Positions 1 through 10,046 of a stretch of DNA of 64,000 nucleotides are shown one piece after another. How positions within the stretch are numbered: position 1 is the stretch's first letter; each line of letters begins with the position of its first letter. The DNA comes from Pseudomonas jinjuensis (GTDB taxonomy: Bacteria; Pseudomonadota; Gammaproteobacteria; Pseudomonadales; Pseudomonadaceae): assembly GCF_900103845.1 (NCBI RefSeq), contig NZ_FNIJ01000016.1:1-64000 (forward strand), read 5' to 3'. The position numbers and the translations under genes were made by a program. Under the pieces are notes generated by a model. It was not told the DNA's origin. It saw nothing but the letters and a program-made list of their open reading frames with translations, and ran no database searches.

Positions 1-78
1 CAGCTTGCTGGCGATCAGTTCCTCCGGACACGTTGGCATCAAGCGAAGCATGGATCGAGAGCAGGCTCGCTCCTACGA
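1..78. repeat. REP-like palindrome pair at window edge
   Basis: The first 16 bases match the inner half of the 'GGAGCCAGCTTGCTGGCGAT' repeat found many times in this window, and 57-77 carry the inverted GTAGGAGCGAGCC-type arm. The left arm is cut by the window edge. No gene is seen here. Confidence 0.6.
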
Positions 79-93
79 AAAGAGGCAAAAACT

Positions 94-1821
94 TCAGCCC
101 GCCGCCAACACCCCCGCCTCCGCCTCGCTGCGCTTCAGCACGGCATACAGCACCCCGGTCACCACGCTCCCCGCGGCGATCGCCAGCAGGTACGCCAGCG
201 CGTGGTTCATGGCGTTGGGGATCAGCAGCACGAACAGCCCGCCGTGGGGCGCCAGCAGTTTGCAGCCGAACAGCATGGACAGCGCCCCGGTCAGCGCGCC
301 GCCGACGATGCTCGCCGGGATCACCCGCAGCGGGTCCTTCGCCGCGAAGGGGATGGCGCCTTCGGAGATGAAGCACAGCCCCAGCACCAGCGCCGCCTTG
401 CCGGCCTCGCGTTCGCTCCGGGCGAACTTGCGGCGGGCGAGCAAGGTGGCGATGCCCATGCCGATCGGCGGGACCATGCCGCCGGCCATCACCGCCGCCA
501 TCGGCGCGTAGCTCTGCGAGGCCAGCAGACCGACCGAGAAGGCGTAGGCGGCCTTGTTGATCGGGCCGCCGAGGTCGACGCACATCATCCCGCCAAGCAG
601 CAGGCCGAGCAGGATGGCGTTGGTGGTGCCCATCCCGGCGAGGAAGGTGGTCAGGCCGGACATCATCCCCGCCACCGGCTTGCCGACCACGTAGATCATC
701 ACCAGCCCGGTGAACAGGCTGGACAGCAGCGGGATGATCAGGATCGGCTTGAGCGCCTCGACGCTGGCCGGCAGCGGCAAGCGGCGGGCGATTTCCCGGG
801 CCGAGTAGCCCGCCAGCAGGCCGGCGACTATGCCGCCGAGGAATCCCGCACCGAGCGTGCTGGCAAGCAATCCACCGATCATCCCCGGCGCCAGCCCCGG
901 GCGGTCGGCGATGGACCAGGCGATGTAGCCGGCCAACATCGGCACCATCAGCTTGAACGCCGCGTCGCCGCCGATCTGCATCAGCGCCGCCGCCAGGGTG
1001 CCTTCCTGCTTGAACGCCTGGATGCCGAAGACGAACGACAGCGCGATCAGCAGGCCGCCGGCCACCACCATCGGCAGCATGAAGGACACGCCGGTAAGCA
1101 GGTGCTTGTAGATGCCCGTCGCCTCCTTCTTGCCGCCCGCAGCGGCCGGTGCAACAGCCGGCCCCTCTTCCCTGCCCTCGGCAACCGCGCGTTCGAGGAT
1201 CGCCCGGGGCTGCTTCAGCGCCACGCCGGTGCCGCAGCGGAAGATGCGCTTGCCGGCGAAGCGCGCGGTGTTCACCTCGATGTCCGCCGCCAGCAGCACC
1301 ACGTCGGCGGCCTCGATATCGGCCGGCTGCAGCGGATTGCGCGCGCCCACCGAGCCCTGGGTTTCCACCTGCAGTTCCCAGCCCATCTGCTTCGCCGCCT
1401 GCTGCAGCGCCTCGGCGGCCATGAAAGTGTGCGCCACGCCGGTCGGGCAGGCGGTGATCGCCACTACCCGTCTGGTGGCAGACGGCTGCACGGCGGGCGC
1501 GGCCGATCCCGCCCAGACCTGCGCCTCGCGCTCGGCGCGCTGCAGGAAGGCCGGGCAATCCGCCAGCGCCTCGGCCGGAGTGGCCTGGACCAGGCGCTTG
1601 CCGGCGAAGCGCGACAGGTCCAGCGGCAGGCTGCTGACCACCAGCACCAGGTCGGCGGCCTCGATCTGCGCGGCGCTCAGCTGCAGTTCCGGCTTCTGCG
1701 GATCATGCTGTTCGACGCTCACGCACCAGCCCAGCCGCTCCGCCGCGGCGCGCAACAGCCGCGCGCTGAGCACGCTGGCGATCTGGCCGCCGGGGCAGGC
1801 CGTGATCAGGGCAAGGTTCAT
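94..1821 (-). CDS. fruA: Fructose-specific PTS enzyme IIBC
   Basis: Membrane permease of the fructose phosphotransferase system; it takes up fructose as fructose-1-phosphate. The protein is 575 aa. Two tandem IIB domains come first: a Cys at residue 9 in ITACPGG, and the likely phospho-accepting Cys125 in ITACPTGVAHT. The multi-helix IIC domain starts near residue 235 (GIYKHLLTGVSFMLP). The ATG at 1821 is chosen over an upstream in-frame codon because AGAGG lies just upstream and the protein starts directly with the IIB fold. It is the last gene of fruI-fruK-fruA; an 85-bp gap holding a palindromic repeat separates it from fruK. Confidence 0.95.
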   Translation of the reverse strand: MNLALITACPGGQIASVLSARLLRAAAERLGWCVSVEQHDPQKPELQLSAAQIEAADLVLVVSSLPLDLSRFAGKRLVQATPAEALADCPAFLQRAEREAQVWAGSAAPAVQPSATRRVVAITACPTGVAHTFMAAEALQQAAKQMGWELQVETQGSVGARNPLQPADIEAADVVLLAADIEVNTARFAGKRIFRCGTGVALKQPRAILERAVAEGREEGPAVAPAAAGGKKEATGIYKHLLTGVSFMLPMVVAGGLLIALSFVFGIQAFKQEGTLAAALMQIGGDAAFKLMVPMLAGYIAWSIADRPGLAPGMIGGLLASTLGAGFLGGIVAGLLAGYSAREIARRLPLPASVEALKPILIIPLLSSLFTGLVMIYVVGKPVAGMMSGLTTFLAGMGTTNAILLGLLLGGMMCVDLGGPINKAAYAFSVGLLASQSYAPMAAVMAGGMVPPIGMGIATLLARRKFARSEREAGKAALVLGLCFISEGAIPFAAKDPLRVIPASIVGGALTGALSMLFGCKLLAPHGGLFVLLIPNAMNHALAYLLAIAAGSVVTGVLYAVLKRSEAEAGVLAAG

Positions 1822-1854
1822 GGAAGTACCTCTTGTTGTTCTGGGGTGCCTTTT

Positions 1855-1885
1855 GATGGGTATCGCTCCGCTCAACCCATCCTAC
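1855..1885 (-). repeat. 31-bp intra-operonic palindromic repeat
   Basis: Read on the minus strand it begins GTAGGATGGGTTGAGCG and ends GATACCCATC, and it can fold into a hairpin (GATGGGT pairs with ACCCATC). It lies between fruK and fruA. A copy with one mismatch lies at 58992-59022 between fkpB and ispH, in the same orientation relative to the genes. It could stabilise or attenuate the fruK-fruA transcript, but that is inference. Confidence 0.7.
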
Positions 1886-1906
1886 GGTTGGTGGCGGCGG
1901 TGATAT

Positions 1907-2842
1907 TCACGCCCCCGGATTGACGCGCACCGCGCCCTCGATGATCGCCAGCCGCTCCGGGTCCTGGATGCCGAAATCGAACTGGGTCACCGCCAGCGCG
2001 GCGACGGCGGTGGCATGGCGGATGACGCGCTCGGCGTCCCAGCCGGCCAGCAGGCCGTGGACCATCGCCGCCAGCAGCGAATCGCCGGCGCCGACGGTGC
2101 TCGCCACTTCCACCCGCGGCGGCGTCGCCCACAGCGTCGCGTCCGGGCCGAACCAGTTCACCCCGTGGGCGCCGTGGGACACCACCACATGCTCGATGCC
2201 GCCGGCGCGCAGCCGTTCGCCCAGCTCGCGCTGCCCTGCCCCGGACAGGTGCGGCTTGCCGCCGATCTCGGCGAACTCCACGCCGTTCGGCTTGATCAGC
2301 CAGGGCTGCGCCTGCAATCCCTCGACCAGCGCCGGCCCGCTGCAGTCGAAGGCCACCCGCAGGCCGAGGCGCTTCAGCCGCAGCAGCAGTTCGCGCAGCC
2401 AGTCCGGCTCGACGCCGCGCGGCAGGCTGCCGGCGACCACGGCAAGCTCGTGCCCGGCGGCAATCTCGTCGAGCCGCGCCAGCAGCTGCTCCTGCGCCTG
2501 CGCATCGACTTCCGGACCAGGGCCGTTGAGGTCGGTGATGCGCCCGCTGCGTTCGGCCAGCTTGATGTTGCTGCGCGTCTCGCCCGGCACGCGGACGAAT
2601 TCGTCGACGAAGCCACGGCGGCGGAACAGTTCCTCGAACGGCGCCAGGTTTTCCGCGCCGAGGAAACCGCTGACGGTCAGCGAATGGCCGAGATCGGCGA
2701 GCACCTGGGCGACGTTCACGCCCTTGCCGGCGGCCTGGGTCAGCACCGCCTCGCTGCGGTTCACGTCGCCGAGTTCGAGATGTCGCAGGCGCACGGTGAG
2801 GTCCAGCGCCGGGTTCAGGGTCAGGGTCAGGATTCGGGCCAT
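1907..2842 (-). CDS. fruK: 1-phosphofructokinase
   Basis: PfkB-family sugar kinase that phosphorylates fructose-1-phosphate to fructose-1,6-bisphosphate, the step after PTS uptake. The protein is 311 aa. The N terminus MARILTLTLNPALDLT and the C-terminal GAGDSLLAAMVHG carry the PfkB signatures; the Asp of GAGD is the catalytic base in this family. Its ATG overlaps the fruI stop by one base (TGATG), which indicates translational coupling. An upstream extension of the open frame lies inside fruI and is not used. Confidence 0.95.
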   Translation of the reverse strand: MARILTLTLNPALDLTVRLRHLELGDVNRSEAVLTQAAGKGVNVAQVLADLGHSLTVSGFLGAENLAPFEELFRRRGFVDEFVRVPGETRSNIKLAERSGRITDLNGPGPEVDAQAQEQLLARLDEIAAGHELAVVAGSLPRGVEPDWLRELLLRLKRLGLRVAFDCSGPALVEGLQAQPWLIKPNGVEFAEIGGKPHLSGAGQRELGERLRAGGIEHVVVSHGAHGVNWFGPDATLWATPPRVEVASTVGAGDSLLAAMVHGLLAGWDAERVIRHATAVAALAVTQFDFGIQDPERLAIIEGAVRVNPGA

Positions 2843-5718
2843 CAGTGCATCTCCTCCAGTGCCTGGGCGACCAGCGCGCGGACCTCGGCGGCCGAGCCGA
2901 GGCCGAGGGCGGTCTGCGCCAGTTGGCGGACTGCGGACAGTTGCAGTTCGCGCACGCGCTGCTTGACCAGCGGGATGCTGCGCGCCGAGACGCTCAGCTC
3001 GTCGACTTCCAGCCCCAGCAGCAGCGGCACGGCCTGGGCGTCGGCGGCCAGTTCGCCGCACACGCCGACCCACTTGCCATGGGCATGGGCCGCGCGCACG
3101 GTCATGTCGATCAGTTGCAGCACCGCCGGGTGCAGGCCGTCGGCCTGGGCGGACAGGGTCGGATGGCCGCGGTCGATGGCCAGCGCGTACTGGGTCAGGT
3201 CGTTGGTGCCGACGCTGAAGAAGTCCACCTCGCGCGCCAGCACCGGGGCGAGCAGCGCGGCGGACGGCACCTCGACCATGATGCCGAGCTGCAGGTCGCC
3301 GTCGACACGCAGCTCGTCCTTCAGGCGCAGGGTCATGTCGCGGGCCTGCCGCCATTCCTCCAGCTGGCCGACCATGGGGAACATGATCCGCAGCGGCCGG
3401 CCATCGGCGGCAGAAAGCAGCGCGCGCAGCTGGGTCTGCATGATCTGCGGGCGCTGCAGGGTCAGGCGCACGCCGCGCACGCCGAGGAAGGGGTTTTCCT
3501 CCGTCGGGACCGGCCAGTACGGCAGCGGCTTGTCGCCGCCGACGTCGAGGGTGCGCACCACCAGCGGGCGGCCGCCGAGGGCATCCAGCACATGGCGGTA
3601 GGCCGCTTCCTGGGTCGCGTGGTCCGGCGCCTGGGCGCTTTCCATGAAGATGAATTCGCTGCGCAGCAGGCCGACGCCCTCGGCGCCCAGTTCCACTGCC
3701 TGCGCGGCGCCGGCGGTGTCGCCGAGGTTGGCGACGACCTCCACGGCATGTCCGTCGCGGGTCTGCGCCGGCTCGTGGCGGCGCGCCTCGGCCAGTTCGC
3801 GGCGGCGCCGGGCTTCCTCGCGCTGGCGCAGGGCCTGGGCCAGCACGTCGTCGGCCGGCGCCACGCTGAGCAGGCCCCGATCGCCATCCAGCAATAGCAG
3901 CGTGCCCGGCTGCAGCGCCAGCACGTCGTCGCCGGCGCCGACCAGCGCGGGAATGCCGAGGGCGCGGGCGATGATGGCGCTGTGCGAGGTGGCGCCACCG
4001 CGCGCGGTGACGATACCGGCAACGCGCTCGCGATCCAGCCGCGCCACGTCCGACGGGCCGACCTCGTCCATCACCAGGATGTACGGCTGCTCCGGCGCCT
4101 TCGCCGCCTCCACGCCGCAGAGCCGCGCCAGCACGCGCCGGCCGACGTCACGCAGGTCCGCCGCACGCTCGGCCAGCAGTGCATCGCGCAGCCCTTCCTG
4201 CTGGCTGGCGACACGCTCGATCACCGCGTTCCAGGCGGCCTCGGCGCTGTCGCCCTCGACCAGCCGCGCCTGTACTTCCTCGGTCAGTTCCGGGTCGTCG
4301 AGCAGTGCCTGGTGGGTGACGAAGATCTCGCGGATCGCCTTGACCTGGCTGGACTGCACCAGCGCCTCGATCTCCGCGCCGATGGCCGACTTGGCCTGTT
4401 CCAGGCGCAGCATTTCCTCTTCCGGCGAGCGGCCGTGGGGGGAGAATTCGAAGACCTGCGGCACCTGTGGATAAGCCGGGCCGCTGGCGATCCCCGGCGA
4501 TGCGGCGATGGCCTGCAGCACGCTGCCGGCGGGCGGCGCGGTGCGTTGCACGGAAGCCACTTCCTCCATCGCAGCCTCGGCGACTTCCGGCAGCGGCTCG
4601 ACTTCTTCGCCCAGCCCCTCCTCCACCGCCGCCACCAGCGCCGGCAGGGCATCGGCGGCGATCTGCGGTTCGGCGAAGAACTCCAGCCCCTGGCCGCGCC
4701 GGGCACCAAGGCTGAGCAGCTTGCTCAGGCTGCGGATCGACACCGGGGCGCTGTCGCTGCCGGCGATGCGCACGCGCAGTTCGCCGGTGAAGTTCTTCGC
4801 CAGGCTCATGAGGACCTGCGCCGGCCGCGCATGCAGGCCGTGGGGGTTGGCCAGCGTCACCTGCGCGCTCGGCCAGTCCACCGGCAGTTCGCCGCCCAGC
4901 GCTTCCAGCACTGCGCGCACCGAGGTCGCGGACGCCAGCTCGCCGCCGCGGCCGTCCACCAGCAGATCGCCCAGGCGTTCCAGCACGCCGCGCTGCGCCT
5001 CGCCCTGGCTGGCCAGGCAGAACAGCCCGCGCACCGTGGCACCGGCATGCGCCACCTCGCGCGCCGGGGTGACGAAGGCCAGCCCAGGGCGCAGCACCTT
5101 GTCGCCGCTGTGCAGCCACCACAGGCCGTGGCCCAGCGGCAGCGCCTGGTCCTGCGGCAGGGTGGCGGTGAAGCCGGTCTCCACGCAGCCGAGCTTCTTC
5201 AGCCGGCGGGTGGCCTGCAGCACCAGTTCGTCGAAATCGTCCACCGCCACGCCGAGGCCGACCAGCTGCGCCTCCAGCGCCAGCGGCTGCGGCGCGCCCT
5301 GCAGCACCTGCAGCAGTTCTTCCGGGGTGCGCGCCTCGCGCAGGGCGGCGCCGGCGTCGGCCTCGCCGAGGGTGCGGGTGAGCAGTTGCAGCAGGCGCAG
5401 GTGTTCGTCGGATTTCGCGGCGATGCCGATCGCCAGGTGCACGGTCTGGCCGTCGCCCCAGTGCACGCCCTCGGGGAAATGCAGCAGGCGCACGCCGGTG
5501 CGCAGCACCAGCTCGCGGGTTTCCGGCGTGCCGTGGGGAATCGCGATGCCCTGGCCAAGATAGGTGGAACCCTGCCCCTCGCGGGCCTGCAGCCCGGCGA
5601 GGTAGCCGCTGGCGACCAGGCCGTCCTCTTCCAGCATGGCGCCGAGCAGGGCCAGTGCTTCGGACTTGTCCGCCGCTCGCTGGTCCATGCGAATCTGCCG
5701 GGGGTCGAGTTCGAGCAT
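2842..5718 (-). CDS. fruI: Multiphosphoryl transfer protein EIIA-HPr-EI (fructose PTS)
   Basis: A 958-aa fused phosphocarrier that delivers phosphate from PEP to FruA. Domains in order: EIIA-Fru with active His62 in AIPHGTPE; HPr near residue 290 with GLHARPA; enzyme I from about residue 480, with the phospho-His in GGATSHSAI near residue 580 and PEP-binding motifs toward the C terminus. Start at ATG 5718, preceded by GAGGAG; 84 further open codons upstream lie in the regulatory region. First gene of fruI-fruK-fruA, divergent from fruR, with a FruR-type operator between them. This is the usual Pseudomonas arrangement, in which fructose is the sugar taken up by a complete dedicated PTS. Confidence 0.95.
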   Translation of the reverse strand: MLELDPRQIRMDQRAADKSEALALLGAMLEEDGLVASGYLAGLQAREGQGSTYLGQGIAIPHGTPETRELVLRTGVRLLHFPEGVHWGDGQTVHLAIGIAAKSDEHLRLLQLLTRTLGEADAGAALREARTPEELLQVLQGAPQPLALEAQLVGLGVAVDDFDELVLQATRRLKKLGCVETGFTATLPQDQALPLGHGLWWLHSGDKVLRPGLAFVTPAREVAHAGATVRGLFCLASQGEAQRGVLERLGDLLVDGRGGELASATSVRAVLEALGGELPVDWPSAQVTLANPHGLHARPAQVLMSLAKNFTGELRVRIAGSDSAPVSIRSLSKLLSLGARRGQGLEFFAEPQIAADALPALVAAVEEGLGEEVEPLPEVAEAAMEEVASVQRTAPPAGSVLQAIAASPGIASGPAYPQVPQVFEFSPHGRSPEEEMLRLEQAKSAIGAEIEALVQSSQVKAIREIFVTHQALLDDPELTEEVQARLVEGDSAEAAWNAVIERVASQQEGLRDALLAERAADLRDVGRRVLARLCGVEAAKAPEQPYILVMDEVGPSDVARLDRERVAGIVTARGGATSHSAIIARALGIPALVGAGDDVLALQPGTLLLLDGDRGLLSVAPADDVLAQALRQREEARRRRELAEARRHEPAQTRDGHAVEVVANLGDTAGAAQAVELGAEGVGLLRSEFIFMESAQAPDHATQEAAYRHVLDALGGRPLVVRTLDVGGDKPLPYWPVPTEENPFLGVRGVRLTLQRPQIMQTQLRALLSAADGRPLRIMFPMVGQLEEWRQARDMTLRLKDELRVDGDLQLGIMVEVPSAALLAPVLAREVDFFSVGTNDLTQYALAIDRGHPTLSAQADGLHPAVLQLIDMTVRAAHAHGKWVGVCGELAADAQAVPLLLGLEVDELSVSARSIPLVKQRVRELQLSAVRQLAQTALGLGSAAEVRALVAQALEEMH

Positions 5719-5833
5719 CGTGCATCTCCTCGCCACGCCCCGCCGGGGGCGCGAGGGCGGCGTTTCGGGCGGTAATCCGCTTGTATGGTGAATCAGCTTA
5801 GCCGGGTGGGCAGGGGCAGGAGCCGGCGCTTGC

Positions 5834-5845
5834 TGAATCGTTTCA
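5834..5845. promoter_or_regulatory. FruR (Cra) operator palindrome
   Basis: TGAATCGTTTCA is close to the Cra/FruR consensus TGAAACGTTTCA and lies between the divergent fruI and fruR. A weaker half-matching site, TGAATCAGCTTA, is at 5789-5800. FruR is known to repress the fru operon and to be released by fructose-1-phosphate in Pseudomonas. Confidence 0.8.
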
Positions 5846-5923
5846 CCTATTGAGGCTGGCACGTTACTCGATAATGCGTGATCCTTGAAGACCCCAATCG
5901 TCGGCAGCAGTCCAGGGATTCCG

Positions 5924-6913
5924 TTGAAACTCAGTGATATCGCCCGTCTGGCCGGCGTTTCCGTCACCACCGCCAGCTACGTGATCAATGGCAAGGCCGA
6001 GCAGCGGCGCATCAGCAGCGCCACGGTGGAACGCGTGCGCGCGGTGATCGAGGAGCACGGCTATCACCCCGACCAGCAGGCCGCCAGCCTGCGCCGCGGG
6101 CAGACCCGCACCCTCGGCTTCATCCTCCCGGACCTGGAGAACCCCAGCTATGCCAAGCTCGCCAAGCTGCTCGAACAGGGCGCCCGAGCGCGCGGCTACC
6201 AGTTGCTGATCGCCTGCTCCGACGACCAGCCGGAAAGCGAACAGCAGGTGCTCAACCTGTTCCGCGCGCGGCGCTGCGATGCACTGATCGTCGCCAGTTG
6301 CCTGAGCAGCGACGACAGCCAGCTGCTCCGGCTCGCCGAACGGGTGCCGGTGATCGCCGTCGACCGCCAGCTCGATCCGCAGCGCTTCTGCTCGGTGGTC
6401 AGCGACGACCGCGACGCCTGCCAGCGCCTCACCGCCACCCTGCTGCAACCAGCGCCGCGGCACATCGCCCTGCTCGGCGCGCGGCCGGAACTGATCATCA
6501 GCCAGGAGCGCGCCGCCGGTTTCCGCAGCGCCCTGCGCAACTTCTCCGGCGAAGTGCTGGTGGAGCACGGCGCCAGTTTCAGCCGCGAGTGCGGCCGGCA
6601 ACTGATGGAAGAGCTGCTGCAGCGCCTCGGCTACCTGCCGGACGCGCTGATCACCACCTCCTACGTGCTGCTGCAGGGCGTCTTCGACGTGCTGCAGAAC
6701 CTCTCCGGCGGCTGGCCGGCGCAGCTGCGCCTGGCGACCTTCGGCGACACCCAGCTGCTCGACTTCGTGCCGCTGAAGGTCAACGCCATCTCCCAGCAGC
6801 ACGCGCTGATCGCCGAGCGCGTGCTGCAACTGGCGCTGGAGGCGGTGGAACACAACTCCTACCGCCCCGGCGTGACGGCCGTGCCGCGCGTGCTCAAGCT
6901 GCGCGCCGGCTGA
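5924..6913 (+). CDS. fruR: LacI-family fructose repressor FruR/Cra
   Basis: DNA-binding regulator of the divergent fruIKA operon, 329 aa. The N-terminal LacI helix-turn-helix reads KLSDIARLAGVSVTTASYV, followed by hinge and periplasmic-binding-like effector domain (GFILPDLENPSYAKLAK; SDDRDACQRL; TTSYVLLQGVFD). The open frame runs from a TTG at 5885, but the second TTG (5924) is preferred. It places KLSDIARLAG right after the initiator, as in FruR homologues, and is preceded by AGGGA at a normal distance. Both candidate starts are TTG, so expression may be low. The effector is expected to be fructose-1-phosphate. Confidence 0.9.
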   Translation: MKLSDIARLAGVSVTTASYVINGKAEQRRISSATVERVRAVIEEHGYHPDQQAASLRRGQTRTLGFILPDLENPSYAKLAKLLEQGARARGYQLLIACSDDQPESEQQVLNLFRARRCDALIVASCLSSDDSQLLRLAERVPVIAVDRQLDPQRFCSVVSDDRDACQRLTATLLQPAPRHIALLGARPELIISQERAAGFRSALRNFSGEVLVEHGASFSRECGRQLMEELLQRLGYLPDALITTSYVLLQGVFDVLQNLSGGWPAQLRLATFGDTQLLDFVPLKVNAISQQHALIAERVLQLALEAVEHNSYRPGVTAVPRVLKLRAG

Positions 6914-6924
6914 GGAAAACGCCG

Positions 6925-7704
6925 ATGCGCCTGATCGACACCCACAACCACCTGGACTGCGCGGACTTCGCCGAAGACCGCCAGGCGGTGCTGCAGCGCA
7001 GCCGCGCGCTCGGGGTGGAGCGGCAGGTGCTGCTCGGGGTATTCCGCGAGAACTGGGAGGATGTCTGGCATCTGGTGGAAACCGAGCCGGACCTCTACGC
7101 CGCACTGGGCCTGCATCCGATCTACCTGGCGCGGCACCGGCAGGAACACCTCGCCGACCTGCGCGCCTGGCTGCAACGCCTGGCCGGCCACCCGAAACTC
7201 TGCGCGGTGGGCGAGATCGGCCTGGACTACTACGTGGAAGGGCTGGACCGCGACGAGCAGCAGCAGGTGTTCGAGGCGCAGCTGCAGGCCGCCATCGATT
7301 TCGAACTGCCAGTGCTGCTGCACGTGCGCCGCGCCCATGCGCCGATGATCGCCACGCTGAAGCGCTACCGGCCGAAGCGCCAGGGCATCGTCCACGCCTT
7401 CACCGGCAGCCGCGAGGAAGCTCGGGAATACCTGAAGCTCGGCTTCCGCCTCGGCCTCGGCGGCGCCCCGACCTGGCCCCAGGCCAACCGCCTGCACAAG
7501 GTGGTGCCGGAGATTCCGCTGGAAGCCATCGTGCTGGAAACCGACTCGCCGGACATGGCGCCGGCGATGCATCCGTACCAGCGCAACAGCCCGGAATTTT
7601 TGCCGGACATCTGCGCTGCGGTGGCGGAGTTGAAAGGGACCAGCCCCGAGGAGCTGGCGGCGGCGACCACGCGCAATGCGATGGAGTTGTTTGGCTGGAG
7701 GTAG
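6925..7704 (+). CDS. TatD-family metal-dependent hydrolase
   Basis: A 259-aa TIM-barrel hydrolase. The sequence shows metal-ligand motifs in the expected order: DTHNHLD at residues 4-10, GEIGLDYY near 95, LLHVRRAH near 132, HAFTGS near 155, and ETDSPDMAP near 205. The family includes 3'-5' DNA/RNA exonucleases and deoxyribonucleases; the substrate here is unknown. It starts 12 bases after the fruR stop and is probably co-transcribed with it, an association also seen in other pseudomonads. Confidence 0.88.
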   Translation: MRLIDTHNHLDCADFAEDRQAVLQRSRALGVERQVLLGVFRENWEDVWHLVETEPDLYAALGLHPIYLARHRQEHLADLRAWLQRLAGHPKLCAVGEIGLDYYVEGLDRDEQQQVFEAQLQAAIDFELPVLLHVRRAHAPMIATLKRYRPKRQGIVHAFTGSREEAREYLKLGFRLGLGGAPTWPQANRLHKVVPEIPLEAIVLETDSPDMAPAMHPYQRNSPEFLPDICAAVAELKGTSPEELAAATTRNAMELFGWR

Positions 7705-7903
7705 GGTGAATGACGCGCCAGCGTCATCCACCGATGGGGTTCGTGCCCGGCCTGGCGGCGGATAACGCCAGGGGCGTTATGCGCCCTACGGTCTACGAAC
7801 AGCGGCGCTGCAGACGTAGGGCGAATGACGCTCCAGCGTCATCCGCCAATGGAGGTTCGTGCCGGCCCTGTGGTGGATAACGCTGGCGCGTTATTCACCC
7901 TAC
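7701..7903. repeat. Two pairs of inverted GTAGGG...CCACC/GGATAACG repeats
   Basis: Four related palindromic units lie at 7701-7732, 7757-7789, 7816-7847 and 7872-7903. They alternate GTAGGG(T/C)GAATGACGC with the inverse ending CGCCCTAC or CACCCTAC. The same unit recurs at 39264-39293 and 48564-48595. They fill the 210-bp convergent gap between the TatD-like gene and the chemoreceptor gene. Confidence 0.8.
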
Positions 7904-7914
7904 GAAAGGCTCAC

Positions 7915-9942
7915 TCAAACCCTGAACGCCCCAATCAACCGCTTCAGCTCCACCACCTGCTCGCCCAGCTCGCGGCTGGCGCGTTCGGTGGCGTTGGCGC
8001 CTTCGGCGGTGCGTTCGCCGGCCTGGTTGATCTGCACGATGTTCTGGTCGATATCCTGGGCCACCGCGGTCTGCTGCTCGGCGGCGGCGGCGATCTGCTG
8101 GTTCTGGTCGACGATCATGCCCACCGCGCCGAGGATGTTCTCCAGCGCCTGCTGCACGCGGGCGGACTGGCTGACGGTGCCGTCGGCGGTCTGGTGGCTG
8201 TTGCCCATCGCCTTCACCGCCGCGCCGACGCCCTGCTGCAACCGGGCGATCATCTGCTCGATCTCCTCGGTGGACTGCTGGGTGCGCTTGGCCAGGGTGC
8301 GCACCTCGTCGGCCACCACGGCGAAGCCGCGGCCCTGCTCGCCGGCGCGGGCGGCCTCGATGGCGGCGTTGAGCGCCAGCAGGTTGGTCTGCTCGGCGAT
8401 GCCCTTGATCACGTCCAGCACGCGGCTGATCGAGGCGCTGTCGGAGGCCAGCTGGTTGATCACCGACACCGACTCGTCGATCTCGCCGGCCAGGCGCTGG
8501 ATGCTGCCGACCTGCTGTTCGACCAGGGCGCGGCCGCTGGCGGTTTCCTCGTTCACGCTCTGCGCGCTGCCCACCGCGGCCACCGCGCTGCGCGCCACTT
8601 CCTGGGCGGTCGCGGACATCTCGTTCATCGCCGTGGCGACCTGTTCGATCTGGTCGCGCTGGCCGGCCACCGCCTGGTTGCTCTCGGTCGATACCGACTC
8701 CACGCGCACGGTCTGCCGCTCCACCTCGGCCACGGTGCGGCCGACCCGGCTGATCAGGTCGTGGATCTTCACCACGGTGTCGTTGAAGGCCTGGCCCAGC
8801 TCGCCGAGTTCGTCGCGGCTGTGCACCTTGAAGCTGACGGTCATGTCTCCGCCCGCGACCTTTTCCATCACCCGACCCAGCTGTTCCAGGGTGCTGCGGG
8901 TGGAGACGTAGAAGGCGCCGTACAGGTAGACGATGGCGAGGAACACCAGCACCAGCGCGCCCACCAGCATGACCATCTGGCCCTGCTTGGCGGCCAGGCG
9001 CTGCTCCAGCTCGCCGCCGACGTAGCTCAGCACGCGGTCTTCCAGGCCATGGGTCTTCGCCAGCAGCGCGCTGGTTTCGTCGAAGAACTGCTGCCAGGTG
9101 CCGTTCAGCGTCTCGGTCATGATCAGGCGGTCCTCGAACAGCTTGAAGACGTCCTTCAGCGACTCCCCGCTGGCGGCGACATCGGCGGCCAGCGCGGCGT
9201 TGGCCGCCGGGCTGGAGGCGAGTACATCCTGCAGCTTGACGGCGTAGTCGCCGCGCAGCTTTTCCAGGTCCAGCTGCAGCTCTTCGAGCTTGCTGCTCGC
9301 GGCGGAGTTGAGAATCCGCTGGCCCAAGGCGATCGAGCCGATGACCCGGCCGGTGCTGACGGTTTCGCTGACATGCGGCGTCACCGAGGTGATCAGCTCG
9401 GCCATCAGCCGCACTTCGCTGGAATCGTCCTGCGCCAGCCCCGCCTGCGAGACCTGCAGGCGGACGAGGATGCGCATGGCGTTGCTCAGGCGCATCGCCA
9501 GGGCGCTCCGGCTCTGCACCGACTTCTCCTCGACGATGGACTTGAGCGCGGCCAGCACTTCGTCGCGCTGGCTGTTGAAGGCGGCGATCTGCTCCGGCTC
9601 CCCGGTGATCGGCTGCATGGCTTCCAGCTCCGCCTGCAGGCGTTTCTGCATCGGGTCGGCACGCTCCTCCACATCGACGGCATTCTTCGACTGGAAGAGC
9701 GCGCCGATCTGCATCAGGTCGGCGAAAGCCTCAACGTCGCGGCGCAACTGCTGGGCGGCGGCGATTTGCTGCATGCCCTGCACCTCGATGCGAGTGGTGA
9801 CGAACTGGCGGTAGGAATCACGCACCAGGTAGAAATTGGTGATCAGCATCGGCAGGAAAAACAGCACGCTGATCAGGCTGAACTTCTTGCCGAAGCTCAG
9901 GCGGTTCATCAGCGCGATCGCCGGATAGAGCGCAGTCTTCAC
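7915..9942 (-). CDS. Methyl-accepting chemotaxis protein
   Basis: Transmembrane chemoreceptor of 675 aa. First membrane helix at about residues 16-38 ([20 protein letters not shown]), then a mostly helical periplasmic ligand domain of about 270 residues without obvious CACHE motifs, a second helix ([20 protein letters not shown]), HAMP, and a cytoplasmic signalling domain with the canonical tip [20 protein letters not shown]. No C-terminal CheR-tethering pentapeptide. Start is GTG 9942, preceded by AGGAGA; upstream open frame belongs to the ampE side. A FliA-type promoter lies upstream. It corresponds by position to the transducer beside ampE in P. aeruginosa. The ligand cannot be told from sequence. 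Confidence 0.9.
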   Translation of the reverse strand: MKTALYPAIALMNRLSFGKKFSLISVLFFLPMLITNFYLVRDSYRQFVTTRIEVQGMQQIAAAQQLRRDVEAFADLMQIGALFQSKNAVDVEERADPMQKRLQAELEAMQPITGEPEQIAAFNSQRDEVLAALKSIVEEKSVQSRSALAMRLSNAMRILVRLQVSQAGLAQDDSSEVRLMAELITSVTPHVSETVSTGRVIGSIALGQRILNSAASSKLEELQLDLEKLRGDYAVKLQDVLASSPAANAALAADVAASGESLKDVFKLFEDRLIMTETLNGTWQQFFDETSALLAKTHGLEDRVLSYVGGELEQRLAAKQGQMVMLVGALVLVFLAIVYLYGAFYVSTRSTLEQLGRVMEKVAGGDMTVSFKVHSRDELGELGQAFNDTVVKIHDLISRVGRTVAEVERQTVRVESVSTESNQAVAGQRDQIEQVATAMNEMSATAQEVARSAVAAVGSAQSVNEETASGRALVEQQVGSIQRLAGEIDESVSVINQLASDSASISRVLDVIKGIAEQTNLLALNAAIEAARAGEQGRGFAVVADEVRTLAKRTQQSTEEIEQMIARLQQGVGAAVKAMGNSHQTADGTVSQSARVQQALENILGAVGMIVDQNQQIAAAAEQQTAVAQDIDQNIVQINQAGERTAEGANATERASRELGEQVVELKRLIGAFRV

Positions 9943-10046
9943 TACGACGTCTCCTGTTCCCGTTGTTCTTTTATCGTTTCGGGGATCGACGGCTGGGGTT
10001 CGAGGTCGGGACAGCCGTCCGTGTGCGGGTGGGGCTCCCGCAGCAC

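Noticed and set aside
94-1923. 573-codon plus-strand frame opposite fruA (from 202)
   Set aside because: Shadow of fruA; Gln/Arg/His-rich with no domain.
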